From contig BSBN01001362.1 in the NCBI GenBank assembly GCA_027924645.1, positions 1,208,501 through 1,272,500 on the forward strand: DNA of 64,000 bases, given 5' to 3'. A program made the translations under genes and the position numbers. Under the pieces are notes generated by a model. It ran no database searches and was not told the DNA's origin. It saw nothing but the letters and a program-made list of their open reading frames with translations. Below, piece after piece: positions 38,301 to 49,209 of this stretch (positions are counted from its first letter, which is position 1; every line of letters begins with the position of its first letter). This stretch comes from Cunninghamia lanceolata. Its lineage: Eukaryota; Streptophyta; Pinopsida; Cupressales; Cupressaceae.

Positions 38301-41270
38301 TTAGGTATATTAAGTATTTTTCTATTTTGTTAAATAAATAATATGAAATTTGAAGAATATTAAATAATTGTTTGCACTAAGAATTAAGTTAATAAAAGGT
38401 AACAATAATTGTAATAATAAATAAGTTATACATGTTTAATAGCATATTAAATGAATAAATATTCTTTATTTATAGTTTGACAAGATACTATTTTATATTG
38501 TATTTATAAGTTTAAAATTAATGTTATGTTGTTGTGAGTGGCCAAATTATCAGATTGGGGAATCTCCTGTAGGTGGAGATTTATTGCATTTAATTTTTGG
38601 GTGTGAGTGGATTCCCGTAATGAAAAATCTTGGAGTGGCAATTTATTGAATTTGTCTATTTTTATGAGAGGAGGGATATTTGAGGGGGGGTCTGTAATTT
38701 TTGGGGAGAGTCTTGCGGAAGAAGAATTGGGGGAAAGAGAGAGGAATCTAACGGGAGGAGGATTCTAAAGATTGAAGATTATATCTGGGTATGTCAATAT
38801 TGTTTGAAATGGTGAATCTCTGTGTATGATACTTTAGTCTGTCTCATTTTCAAATTGAATGCATTTCTTCTTACTCTCTAAGCCTTCTCTGCAATGTCAT
38901 GTAAATTTGTAATGTAGATATTTGACTCTGCAAAAAAAAAGCAATCTTTCAATCTTTTTCTTCTATCTACAACCCCTGCCCATTTCTTATCTGATAAATA
39001 ATTCCAATTTTTGCTTATAATCTTCTTCAGCATGCTCTCTGAGTATTCCTAAGTCTTTTGGCAATCTATGTTTCCCAATATGCAAAATCCTCTCCTATGA
39101 CCGACAGTTCACTCTGTATTTAGTGTTGATATTTTGTGGCCTCTGAAAGAAAATTGTAATCATTCCTCATATTGAAAGTAAATCCTTTACCTGACGACCT
39201 CCTTGAAAGCAATTTTGATTAATAAAGCAATGTATTCTATCCTCATGCAATGTCATCTTAATCGATTTATTAAAAAAAATATAACATATTCATTATGTGA
39301 GGAGATTCTTTGTTTTCTGTTTGCTCTCTCCTTCATCTATCATCAAGTCTTGCAATTTGAAATACTTGCCTAAGTTAAATGCTTCAACCTACTCGTAATT
39401 TGTTATTCTCACCTGAGTTATTTCCTTAAACCATTTTGCGTCCCTCAAATCTTGCAATTTGCTCACCTGAGCTATTTCCTTTAAACCGTTTTGGCTCTTC
39501 TTAAATCTTGTGATTTGTAATGATTGCCTGAGTTATTTGCTTAAAACCATTTTTGTGTATAGAGCATCCGACAGGGGACATTTAAACGACATGAGACGTT
39601 TAATACTAGCGCTTGTTTCCCCTCTTTGAAACTGTTGGAGATAATTCGAGGGTTTTATCGATTTGCTAATCTCACCATCTCTACAAACAAGCCGTGCTTT
39701 GTATCACTCTCTGGGTGTTCAAACAAACAATATTAACCAATCTTTAAGACCTCAAATCCTCATGCATATCCAGCGCCTCCATCTTTATTGTGATTCCTGC
39801 ATACAAATTTGATTGTTGAGGAAAATAAGACTAATAAGAACAAATGAATACAAGTTTTAACCTTAAAAGTATTTGCCAGATTACTGCTGAGGCGATGGGC
39901 ATGGCAACGTTTTAGAAATGATGGTTCCTCTATGCTCGGCCAACAAACCCAATTGCCGTTATATGTAAACTACCCATTAGCATTTCAGGAGTTATCTAAA
40001 CCACAATTAAATCTTGCTGGCATCGCATCTTGTTTTTGATCGATCTCCATTCGTATAAACTTTTGTGTAGACTATTCTTCTTGGCTTGAATCCATACCCT
40101 GAAGCTAGTTCGAGCAGCGCCTAATTTCATTCCAAAGTCTAGTTCTCTTTTGACTACCTTCATCATTCAATATCTATCGAGCGGCCTCTCTGAGGCAATG
40201 TATCCAGATTGAACTCCTTATTTGGTTTCCTTAATCATTTCATCAATATTTTTTTTACTTTGTCTGTAAAGTTTCCAGTTGGCTAGAAAAATATGTGAAT
40301 CAATTTTCATATGTATATTCATTTTCATATGTGGTACAATTTGTATTTTTATAAAGTTTAAGGAGATTGGTATGATAATAGAAAGTTCCTAATTGAACTC
40401 TAGGTCATCTAATAGGTCATACTCCATCTATCTTAATCATATCATTAGAATCTAAATAAATCTTAGTTATTAGAATGTAGTAAGATTTATTAATAGAATA
40501 TATTTCATAAATCTCATGATTATGTTGTTAATAAGTATTAATTTAATTTAAAAATATTTCTATTGTATTATTATATGGTTATATCATTTTGAAATGGTTA
40601 AAACGATTATTATAAAATTACAATAATAGTACTTATTTGGAAATATTATTGTTAGATATGATTGTATAATGTATTGGGTAAAGAATATAGTTAATATCTC
40701 TTTTGACCTTGATTGTGAATATAATACTTAGTATGGTTATTTCATCAAAACGTAGTAAAATTTAGATATTAGGATTTAATCAAGTTCATAATAGAGTATG
40801 TTGTTATAATAAATTGTTATTTTTCTAAGAAAAGATTAGAATAGAGATTTATAACTCTAATGTTAAAAATTAATATAATTTGTTATATTAATACGAATTG
40901 TAATGTTAGTTGATTCATGTTAAATGATCTCCTTAATCGAGTCTTGAACATTAGTATCGTTAATCCCTCTTAGTAGTTCATATTGTTAAAAATTACAAAC
41001 CTTTAGGGATCAACTTAGACAATGGGGTATTTGCACTTGTTTTACCTTTTTAGTAATGATGCTCCAGAGGCCTAGGTTGTGTTGATCTTATGCAATATCT
41101 TGTGATAGTGAAGAGTTTATGATACTTTATGTGTTGTTTGAAGTCTTAATGTGGGTACTGTGGGAAAAAGTGATTTGAGCTTTTATTTTTGAATTGATGG
41201 TCTTATTTATATATAAGAGGAGAGATGCCTTGTAATGTCATTGGATACTTGCCAAATTGATGTTTCTTAT
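38300..41270. other. AT-rich sequence, probably LTR continuation and retrotransposon interior relics
   Basis: No ORF with recognisable features is present. A poly(A)-like run at about 38,930 and T-rich stretches are the only landmarks. Confidence 0.4.
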
Positions 41271-41279
41271 TTAGTTGGT

Positions 41280-42120
41280 AGGGTTATCTAGATGCAGGTA
41301 GGGGAGTGGCTTTCAATGAGGGGCCAACACCCGAAGTGGCTGCCTGGGTAACCCATTGGAAGTAGTTAATAAGTGATAACCTAATAATACATCTAGGGGG
41401 TGGGTAGTCATTCACATTAAACAAGATAATTGGATTTCTCACCCATGCCTGTGGCGCTAGTTTAGACCAAGGATGGGATGAGAAGGCCTGGTTAGCAAGA
41501 ACAACTTCCTTGTCATCACAAAAGGAAGATTGTTTCCGCATGTGTCATCCTATGGGGTCGGCGTCTAGTGAGAGACTGTCAGGGTAACCATAGATGGGGG
41601 CCAATGTCTAGTGAGAGATTGTCAGGGTAACCCATGTAGGACCATGTGATGATAATCCATCCTACTGCAATCTAGCATTCCCATCCTTATGGCATTATTC
41701 TCTTATTTTTGTTTGCCTCTAGATGTTTTGTTGGTGATGTCTGTCATGACTAAGTTGTGTTATTCTGGGTTAGTCTTGCATCAGTTAGTCCATTGTATCA
41801 TGGATGTTTATGTCATGGGACCTCATTGTTATCTCCTAGCATGGGGGGTGGACCTCAGGGTTCCACATGGTTGGGTGGTTGTGCTTTATTCCATTGGATC
41901 TTTACTGTTGAGGCTCGAGTGTGTAGAGGATGCATCTCTCATGTTTCTAGTTTTGCACCTGCATCTGAGGACATACATCTGTACTATTTGTATATGGATC
42001 TTTTGTATCAGAAGAAATCATTATGCAATTTTAATGTATCCAGAAAAGGAGAGCTTTGAATCAATGTAATTATGTAACATCAACTATTCTATACTTGAAA
42101 ATTTTATTGTAAAAATGTTG
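41280..42120 (+). other. Probable LTR-type sequence with a 46-bp tandem duplication
   Basis: GTCTAGTGAGAGAYTGTCAG followed by GGTAACC recurs at about 41,566 and 41,611. The 126-codon frame at 41,689-42,069 is hydrophobic with no recognised domain and probably fortuitous. Boundaries are unknown. Confidence 0.35.
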
Positions 42121-42175
42121 AAGTATCTATCTGATGATGTGAACAAATTGATAGTTTGAGTAATTTAAATGAGCT

Positions 42176-42179
42176 ATGT
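42176..42179 (+). repeat. ATGT target-site duplication, left (candidate)
   Basis: ATGT immediately precedes the left terminal inverted repeat and ATGT immediately follows the right one (60,380-60,383). Eight-base windows match at six of eight positions, so a longer decayed duplication is possible. Confidence 0.6.
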
Positions 42180-42211
42180 GGGTAAGTGCAAGAAGATGGG
42201 GGGACAAAAAG
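42180..42211 (+). repeat. Left terminal inverted repeat (32 bp)
   Basis: Starts GGGTAAGTGCAAGAAG and contains a GGGGGG run. The reverse complement of 60,348-60,379 matches at 29 of 32 positions, then similarity stops. Confidence 0.75.
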
Positions 42212-43014
42212 GGGTCTTAAGTGGTCACTTTTTTCTAAAATCAGGAAATGCTGGCCTTGGATGAGAAATTAAGCATAGTTACACTCAAAATTTGGAGATG
42301 CAACCAAAACAATGTTCGTAGTGCTCCGAGTCTACTTTCTAAACTACTATTTTTTTTTGCAAATGACAGATTAAGAGGTTCAAAAGAGGGAACCACATAA
42401 ATTGGTGTTGTTTCTATCAAAAAAACATAACATAGCATGTTTTGTGGCTTCCTTCAGTGAGAAATTAGCTAATAGCATGTAGTTTATGCCCAATTTTTCT
42501 AATAATTTTTTGATGAATATTTGATTTTTTACTAATTTTCAAAGTGGACAGATCCTAAAAAATAGAATTTTGGTTATGCTACCCCTATAAATTTTGAAAA
42601 CTAATTGAAAATCATTTTTTTCTTTTTTTAATATGTGTAGAATGGAGTCTAGTTTCTAAATTTGTAATTTTTTTGAAATTTCAATGAATAGTTAATTTAC
42701 AATGAAAGAAAGACCAAATAGTGGTTTTTGCCCAAAAACGGACACACAAACAAAAGAAATTAAAGATGAAAGGCTTAACATTGTTAAAATGTGAAAAAAA
42801 TTACATCGTCAAATAGCTAAGAGAAAGCCTAACATTACCTAGGTGTTTGATTTGTTCAACCTTGAAACACGTGCAAATCTGAGGGTTAGCATGAACGAAA
42901 TTATGTGAAATCTTGAAGAATATGAAAAAACATGTCTGTGGATGTTGAAAAGGCACTCCAAGCCTTTGGGTTGGAAATCCAAAGCAAATCCCAAGCCCAA
43001 GGCCTGGGATTCCC
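42212..43014. other. Left subterminal region of transposon
   Basis: AT-rich with long T runs. The 95-codon minus frame at 42,801-43,088 has no recognised domain. No gene is supported. Confidence 0.5.
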
Positions 43015-43069
43015 AAAGCAAAACATAACGCGAGTGCGTTATAACGCGCTCGCGTTATTTTTTGCTTTG
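43015..43069. repeat. CpG-rich palindrome 1
   Basis: A nearly perfect palindrome of about 55 bp with one bulge, centred on GTGCGTTATAACGCGC (core 43,025-43,058, one mismatch). CpG is otherwise scarce here. Confidence 0.85.
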
Positions 43070-43115
43070 CATTTTCCCTTTTCCGCAAAAGTTTGTGCTA
43101 TTTGTCATGTTTGAA

Positions 43116-43149
43116 ATAATGCGAGCGCGTTATAACATGCTCGCATTAT
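43116..43149. repeat. CpG-rich palindrome 2
   Basis: A 34-bp imperfect palindrome with the same GCGAGCGCGTTATAAC core (two mismatches between arms), 91 bp from palindrome 1. Confidence 0.85.
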
Positions 43150-43184
43150 GTTCCCCTTGAACTTTTTTATGTTCAAGGTTATTA

Positions 43185-43256
43185 ATCATGTATGTATGTA
43201 TGTATGCCTATATGTATGTTTGTATCTATGTATGCCTATATGTATGTATGTATAGT
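43185..43256 (+). repeat. (TATG)n microsatellite, interrupted
   Basis: Tetranucleotide repeat TATG with CCTATATG interruptions. Confidence 0.85.
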
Positions 43257-43319
43257 GTCAAGGGTAGAGGAGGGTAGAGATGGGAGTGAGCCATATAGGG
43301 GAGGAGAGGGGTGGATAAG

Positions 43320-43771
43320 GATTGAGTGATTAAGGTTTAAGGTTGAGGGTTGAGGGTTTAGGGATAGGATTTAGAGTTTAGGGATAAGGGATTAGAGTTT
43401 AGAACCTTGAGGTATTAGGGTTTAGGGTTGAGGCTTTAGGGATAGCGTTTAGGGTTAAGGGTCGAGGGATTAGGTTTAAGGTAGAGTGTTGAGGGTGGAG
43501 GGATTAGGGATGGGGCTAAGGGTTGAAAGTTTAGGGTTGAAGGATTAGGGTTTAAGGTATAGTTTTGAGGGTTGAGGGATAGGGTTTAGGATTTAAGGTT
43601 TAAGTGTTGAGGGTTGAGGATTTAGGGATAGGGTTTATGGTTTAGAGATAAGGGATTAGGATTTAGGGTTTAGGGATTAGGGTACCATAAATTATAATTA
43701 GGAATTAGGGTTTATGGTTTAGGGACTAGGGATTAGGGTTTAGGGTTAAGGGATTAGGGTTTAGGGTTTAG
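43320..43771 (+). repeat. Telomere-like degenerate array, block 1
   Basis: TTTAGGG, TTGAGGG, ATTAGGG and AGGGATAGGG words alternate with the G-rich strand always on plus. The block ends where the B3 repeat begins. Confidence 0.85.
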
Positions 43772-44164
43772 GGATGTACAATTAAGGGGTATCATTAATA
43801 AACTAGAATTTAGGAAGGGTTGGGAAAATTTTGTGAATCATCATGGGTTGGAGATTAGAGATTTTGTTGTGTTCAAGTATATATCCAGGTCATAATTTAA
43901 GGTTAAGATATTTCAAAGAACAGGGTGTGTGATGTGAAAAACATCAATGCTCTTCAGCTTATGAATACCAACATTGATACAGATAAAATATGCCCTTCTT
44001 CTAATAGAGTATGCAGTTCAAGTGAACTGATGGGCAACAAGTTGTTGAATGAGTTGGTTTAATGGGCATGCCTCCTTCTTCAAGGCCCAGGTGGACAGGA
44101 GTGGGATGTACAATTAAGGGGTACCATAAATAAACTAGAATTTAAGTAGGGTTGGAAAAATTTT

Positions 44165-44389
44165 GTGAATCATCATGGGCTGGAGATTGGAGATTTCGTT
44201 GTGTTCAAGTACATATCCAAGTCATATTTTAATGTTAAGATATTTCAAAGAATAGGGTGTGTGAAAAATATCAATGCTCTTCAGCTTATGAATACCAACA
44301 TTGATACAGATAAAAGATGCCCTTCTTCTAATAGAGTATGCAGTTCAAGTCAACCAATGGGTAGCAAGTTATCGAATGAGTTGGTTTAA
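44165..44389 (+). pseudogene. B3 half-domain, copy 2
   Basis: Encodes the HHGLEIGDFVVFKYISKSYF stretch and following IF. The frame upstream is cut by a TAG at the position where copy 3 has CAG (RQGW), a C-to-T change. See copy 3 for the domain description. The stop overlaps the ATG that opens the frame across copy 3. Confidence 0.65.
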
Positions 44390-44718
44390 TGGGCGTGCCT
44401 CCTTCTTCAAGGCCCAGGTGGGCAGGAGTGGGATGTACAATTAAGGGGTACCATATAAATAAAGTAGAATTTAGGCAGGGTTGGGAAAATTTTGTGAATC
44501 ATCATGGGCTGGAGATTGGAGATTTTGTTGTGTTCAATTACATATCCAAGTCATATTTTAAGGTTAAGATATTTCAAAGAATAGGGTGTGTGAAAAACAT
44601 CAATGCTCTTCAGCTTATGAATACCAACATTGATACAGATAAAAGATGCCCTTCTTCTAACAGAGTATGCAGTTCAAGTCAACCGGTGGGTAGCAAGTTG
44701 TCGAATGAGTTGGTTTAA
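44389..44718 (+). pseudogene. B3 DNA-binding half-domain, copy 3 (longest frame)
   Basis: The 109-codon frame contains FRQGWENFVNHHGLEIGDF, followed by VVF, a short loop and YFKVKIF. This is the characteristic C-terminal half of plant B3 domains (GW..F, L..GD..VF, F.V.IF) and is closest in style to REM-type B3 proteins. B3 proteins are plant transcription factors that contact DNA with a seven-stranded barrel; the N-terminal strands are absent here. The residues before FRQGW come from the repeat junction. Without the first half the product is unlikely to bind DNA. Confidence 0.7.
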
Positions 44719-44820
44719 TGGGTGTGCCTCCTTCTTCAAGGCCCAGGTGGGTAGGAGTGGGATGTACAATTAAGGGGTACCATAAATAAACTGGAATTTA
44801 GGCAGGGTTGGGAAAATTTT

Positions 44821-45111
44821 GTGAATCATCATGGGTTGGAGATTGGAGATTTCATTGTGTTCAAGTACATATCCAAGTCATATTTTAAGGTTAAGATATT
44901 TCAAAGAATAGTTTGTGTGAAAAATATCAATGCTCTTCATCTTATGAATACCAAAATTGATACAGATAAAAAATGCCCTTCTTCTAATAGAGGATGCAAT
45001 TCAAGTCAACCAATGGGCAGCAAGTTGTTGATCTTGAATTGGTTTTTGATGAAGAAAACAATGATGTTGTTGAAGCAATGGAAGAAAATCAAAATTGTAA
45101 GTCTAATTTAA
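44821..45111 (+). pseudogene. B3 half-domain, copy 4, with divergent 3' end
   Basis: Encodes HHGLEIGDFIVFKYISKSYF and the following IF block. Past GSKLL the listed frame becomes Lys/Met-rich. One frame over, the sequence reads as an acidic tail (LVFDEENNDVVEAMEENQN) leading to GTAAGT at about 45,098. This suggests a one-base loss in what was the last and least altered exon copy. Confidence 0.6.
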
Positions 45112-45383
45112 TTTATTTCAACTTTCAAAGAAGGCATTTGAATTGTAGCTTTACCTAGAGGATTGGTATAACAAAAACTTAATTATGTTACAAGCCTTTC
45201 TTTGAAGAACCCTAGACATTATGGACCCTATCATCTAGAAAAGCACATGATAGTGAACTCTACCCCACCTTTCAAATCAGATTACCTTTTTATTCAATGA
45301 AAATGAAGTCACGAAATGTAAACCGACCATGCATACCAGTAAGATCAAATTCTCTACCTTCTATTCTTATTACTCTTACTTTA

Positions 45384-45449
45384 TTAAGAGAAGAGTGTCA
45401 AAAAGAATGGGTTTAATTGTAAGCTAACATAAGGCAAAGTAGTTTTGTT
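45384..45449 (+). repeat. Direct repeat, copy 1
   Basis: Begins TTAAGAGAAGAGTGTCAAAA and is repeated with few changes at 45,996-46,057, directly before the telomere-like array resumes. Confidence 0.75.
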
Positions 45450-45609
45450 ATTACATTTTTCTGAGGGATCTCTAATAGTCTAATATAATGCAGTCTTCTA
45501 TAATATGAACATATGCATTTGTGTGAATGCTAAGCTTTAATATAGTAGAGTATTAAATCAATGCAATCAGCTATTTATTGGGTTAAAATAACTTAGTTTT
45601 TGTAATGGT

Positions 45610-45999
45610 TTGGGAATGCAAGAGTTGCCAAAAATAGGTGAATGTCCTCTACAATTACCAAGAGAAAAAAGTTTAGTAGTTCTTGTGGATAGAGCCAGTA
45701 AACAATGGGAGATTATTTGCATATTTCATAACAATATACCTCCCCTAAGTGCGGGGCAGACAGCAAGAAACATAGATGTACCCCAATGCAAAGCTTTTCT
45801 CATAATGATCATCCTTCTGATTTCAACTGTTAATTACTCACTGTGGATGTACCATACGCAAAGCTTTTCTCATAGTGTGTACACCTATTGGCATAATGAA
45901 CCCCAAATGGGCCAGAAAAACATGTCATGTAACATTACTAACATTAAAAAAGTTCATAGCCATTTTTTTGACATATTCTTGCAACTCAGATATCTTTAA
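45610..45999 (+). pseudogene. Possible N-terminal half of a B3 domain
   Basis: The first about 50 codons (LQLPREKSLVVLVDRASKQW, then EI, and later PPLSAG) resemble the first strands of a B3 domain, where V.L.D..GK.WE is followed by LSAGW. The rest of the 129-codon frame is unrelated-looking. Placed downstream of four C-terminal halves, it fits a multi-B3 gene in which the next C-terminal half was lost where the telomere-like array now begins. The identification is tentative. Confidence 0.4.
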
Positions 46000-46057
46000 G
46001 AGAAGAGTGTCAAAAATATGGGTTTAACAACCTAACATAAGGCAAAGCAGTTTTGTT
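45996..46057 (+). repeat. Direct repeat, copy 2
   Basis: Second copy of 45,384-45,449. The telomere-like array begins at its last base. Confidence 0.75.
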
Positions 46058-49010
46058 GGGTTTAGGGTTGAGGTATTAGGGTTTAGGGTTGAGGGATTAT
46101 GGTTTAAGGTATAGTGTTGAGGGTTTAGGGATAGGGTTTAGGGTTGAGGGATTAGGGTTTAGGGTTGACGGATTAGGGTTTAATGTTGAGAGTTGAGGGC
46201 TGAGGGTTGAGGATTGAGGGTTTAGGGATAGGGTTGACGGCCATAGGATTAGGGTTAAAGTAGAGTGTTGAGGGTAGAGGAATTAGGGATAGGGTTTAGA
46301 GTTGAAGGTTTAACGATTGAGGGTTGAGGCTTTAGGGCTGAGGGTTAAGGGATTGAGGTTTAAAATATAGTGTTGAGCAAGGGTTTATGGATAGGTTTTA
46401 GGGTTTAATTTTTAAGGGTTAAGGGTTAAGGGATAGGGTTTAGGGTTTAGGGATAAGGGATTAGGGTTTAAGGTATAGTGTCTAGGGTTGAGGGTTTAGG
46501 AATAGGGATAGCATTTAGGGTTTAGGGATGAGGGTTGAGGGATTATGGTTGAGGGTTGAGGGATTAGGGTTTAAGGTATAGTGTCAAGAGTTGAGGGTTT
46601 ATTGATAGTGTTTAGGGTTGAGGGTTGAGGGATTAGGTTTTAGGGTTGATGGATTAGGGTTTAAGGTATACTGTTGAGGGTTGAGGATTTAGGGATAGGG
46701 TTTAGGGTTGACGGATTAGCATTTAATGTCGAGGTTAGGGTTAGAGTGTCAAGGGTAGAGGGATTAGGGATAGGGTTTAGGGTTGAAGGTTTAAGGATTG
46801 AGAGTTGAGGCTTTAGGGATGAGGGTTTAAGGCTTAAGATATAGTGTCAATTGTTGAGGGTGTAGAGATAGGGTTTAAGTTTTAAGGGTTAAGGGTTGAG
46901 GGATATGGATTAGGGTTTAAGGTATAGTGTTGAGGGTTGATGGTTTAGGGATAGGGATTACGTTTAAGGGATTAGGGTTTAGAGTTGATGAATTAGGGTT
47001 TAATGTTGAGAGTTGAGGGTTGAGGGTTGAGGGTTTAGGGATAGGGTTGATGGTCAAGGGATTAGAGTTAAAGAAGAGTGTTGAGGATAAAGGGATTAGG
47101 GATAGGGTTTAGGGTTGAAGGTTTAAGGATTTAGGGTTGAGGCTTTAGGGATGAGGGTTAAGGGATTAGGGTTTAAGATATAGTGTCGAGTGTCGAGCGT
47201 GTAGGGATATGATTTAGGGTTCAAGTTTTAAGGGTTAAGGGTTGAGGGATTAGAGTTAAGGGTTGAGGGATTAGGGTTTGACGTCGAGGTTATAAATATT
47301 AGGGATAGGGTTGGAGGGTTTAGGGATAAAGGATTAGGGTTTAAGGTATAGTATCGAGCCCGTTGAGGGTTTAGGAATAGGGATAGTATTTAGGGTTTAG
47401 GGATAAGGGATTAGAGTTGAGGGATGACAGATTAGGGTTGAGGATTGAGGGTTGAGGGATTAGGGTTTAGGGATAAGGTTTAGGGATTAGGGTTTAAGGT
47501 ATAGTGTTGAGGGTTTAGGGATAGGGTTTAGGATTGAGGGATTAGAGTGAAGGGTTGAGGGATTAGGATTTGATGTTGAGGGTTGAGGGTTGAGGCTTTA
47601 GGGTTTAGGGATAGGGTTGAGGGTTGAGGGATTAGAGTTAAGGGTTGAGGGATTAGGGTTTGACGTTGAGGGTTGAGGGTTGAGGTTTGAGGGTCGAGGG
47701 TTTAGGGATAGGGTTGAGGGTCGAGGGATTAGGGTTAAAGTAGAGTGTCAAGGGTATAAAGATTAGGGATAGGGTTGGAGGGTTTAGGGATAAGGGATTA
47801 GGGTTTAAGGTATAGTATCGAGCTCGTTGAGGGTTTAGGAATAGGGATAGTGTTTAGGGTTTAGGGATAGGGTTTATGGTTGAGGGATTAGAGTTAAGGG
47901 TTGAGGGATTAGGATTTGACATTGAGGGTTGAGGGTTGAGGCTTTAGGGTTTAGGGTTTAGGGACAAGGTTGAGGGTCGAGGGATTAGAGTTAAGGGTTG
48001 AGGGATTAGGGTTTGACGTTGAGGGTTGAGGGTCGAGGGTTTAGGGATAGGGTTAAGGGTCGAGGGATTAGGGTTAAAGTAGAGTGTCGAGGGTATAAGG
48101 ATTAGGGATAGGTTTGGAGGGTTTAGGGATAAGGGATTAGGGTTTAAAGTATAGTATCGAGCCCATTGAGGGTTTAGGAATAGGGATAGTGTTTAGGGTT
48201 TAGGGATAGGATTTAGGGTTGAGGGATTAGAGTTAAGGGTTGAGGGATTAGGATTTGACGTTAAGGGTTGAGGGTTGAGGCTTTAGGGTTTAGGGTTTAG
48301 GGATAGGGTTGAGGGTCGAGGGATCAAAGTTAAGGGTTGAGGGATTAGGGTTTGACATTGAGGGTTGAGGGTTGAGGTTCGAGGGTCGAGGGTTTAGGGA
48401 TAGGGTTGAGGGTCAAGGGATCAGAGTTAAGGGTGGAGGGATTAGGGTTTGACATTGAGGGTTGAGGGTTGAGGTTTGAGGGTCGAGGCTTTAGGGATAG
48501 GGTTGAGGGTCGAGGGATTAGGGTTAAAGTAGAGTGTTGAGGGTATAAGGATTAGGGATAGGGTTGGAGGGTTTAGGGTTTAGGGATTAGGGTTTAAGGT
48601 ATAGTATCGAGCCCATTGAGGGTTTAGGAATAGGGATAGTGTTTAGGGTCTAGGGTTGAGGGATTAGAGTTAAGGGTTAAGGGATTAGGATTAGACGTTG
48701 AGGGTTGAGGGTTGAGGGTTGAGGCTTTAGGGTTTAGGGTTTAGGGATAGGGTTGAGGGTTGAGGGATTAGGGTTTGACGTTGAGGGTTGAGTACATTGA
48801 GGTTTGAGGGTTGAGGGATTAGGGTTAAAGTAGAGTGTCGAGGGTATAAGGATTAAGGATAGGGGATTAGGGTTTAAGGTATAGTATCGAGCCCATTGAG
48901 GGTTTAGGAATAGGGATAGTCTTTAGGGTTTAGGTATGAGGGATTAGAGTTGAGGGTTAAGGGATTAGGGTTTAGGGATAATGTTTAGGGTTGAGGTAGA
49001 CAAGGAGTGA
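46058..49010 (+). repeat. Telomere-like degenerate array, block 2 (about 3 kb)
   Basis: TTTAGGG, TTGAGGG, ATTAGGG, TCGAGGG and AGGGATAGGG words in one orientation throughout. Higher-order units can be followed by the marker GTATCGAGCC at 47,351, 47,815, 48,154, 48,604 and 48,884 (464, 339, 450 and 280 bp apart). No ORF survives. Confidence 0.9.
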
Positions 49011-49153
49011 CTGAGAGACATTGAGAGGGGAGAGGTAGAGAGGTGAGGGGGAGAGATAAGTGAGATATAGAACATGAGCTAATTGAACTAGAGGTGAGAT
49101 ATTGTAAAGGTGCTATCGAAGGTGAGATAGGCACAAATATTTATGGATCAATC

Positions 49154-49209
49154 TATAGTAGGACAAAATGTGAGCGCGTTATAACGTGCTCGCATTTTGT
49201 CCTGCTATA
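49154..49209. repeat. CpG-rich palindrome 3
   Basis: A 56-bp palindrome with three mismatches between arms, centred on GAGCGCGTTATAACGTGCTC. It shares its core with palindromes 1 and 2 and stands just past the right end of the telomere-like array. Confidence 0.85.

Larger units (their letters stand above)
43772..45110 (+). repeat. Four tandem copies of a ~330-bp unit carrying half a B3 domain
   Basis: Copies begin at 43,772, 44,104, 44,431 and 44,760 (332, 327 and 329 bp apart), each starting GGATGTACAATTAAGGGG. Every copy encodes the same C-terminal half of a B3 DNA-binding domain. Copy 1 has a small TGTGA-type insertion shifting its frame. Copy 4 diverges at the end into an acidic stretch followed by a GTAAGT, a plausible splice donor (about 45,098). 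Confidence 0.85.

Noticed and set aside
41689..42069. 126-codon hydrophobic plus-strand frame
   Set aside because: No domain, low complexity, in LTR-like sequence; a second overlapping frame of similar length shows it is compositional.
43015..49209. CRISPR-like interpretation of palindromic repeats
   Set aside because: Only three palindromes, irregular spacing, eukaryotic context.
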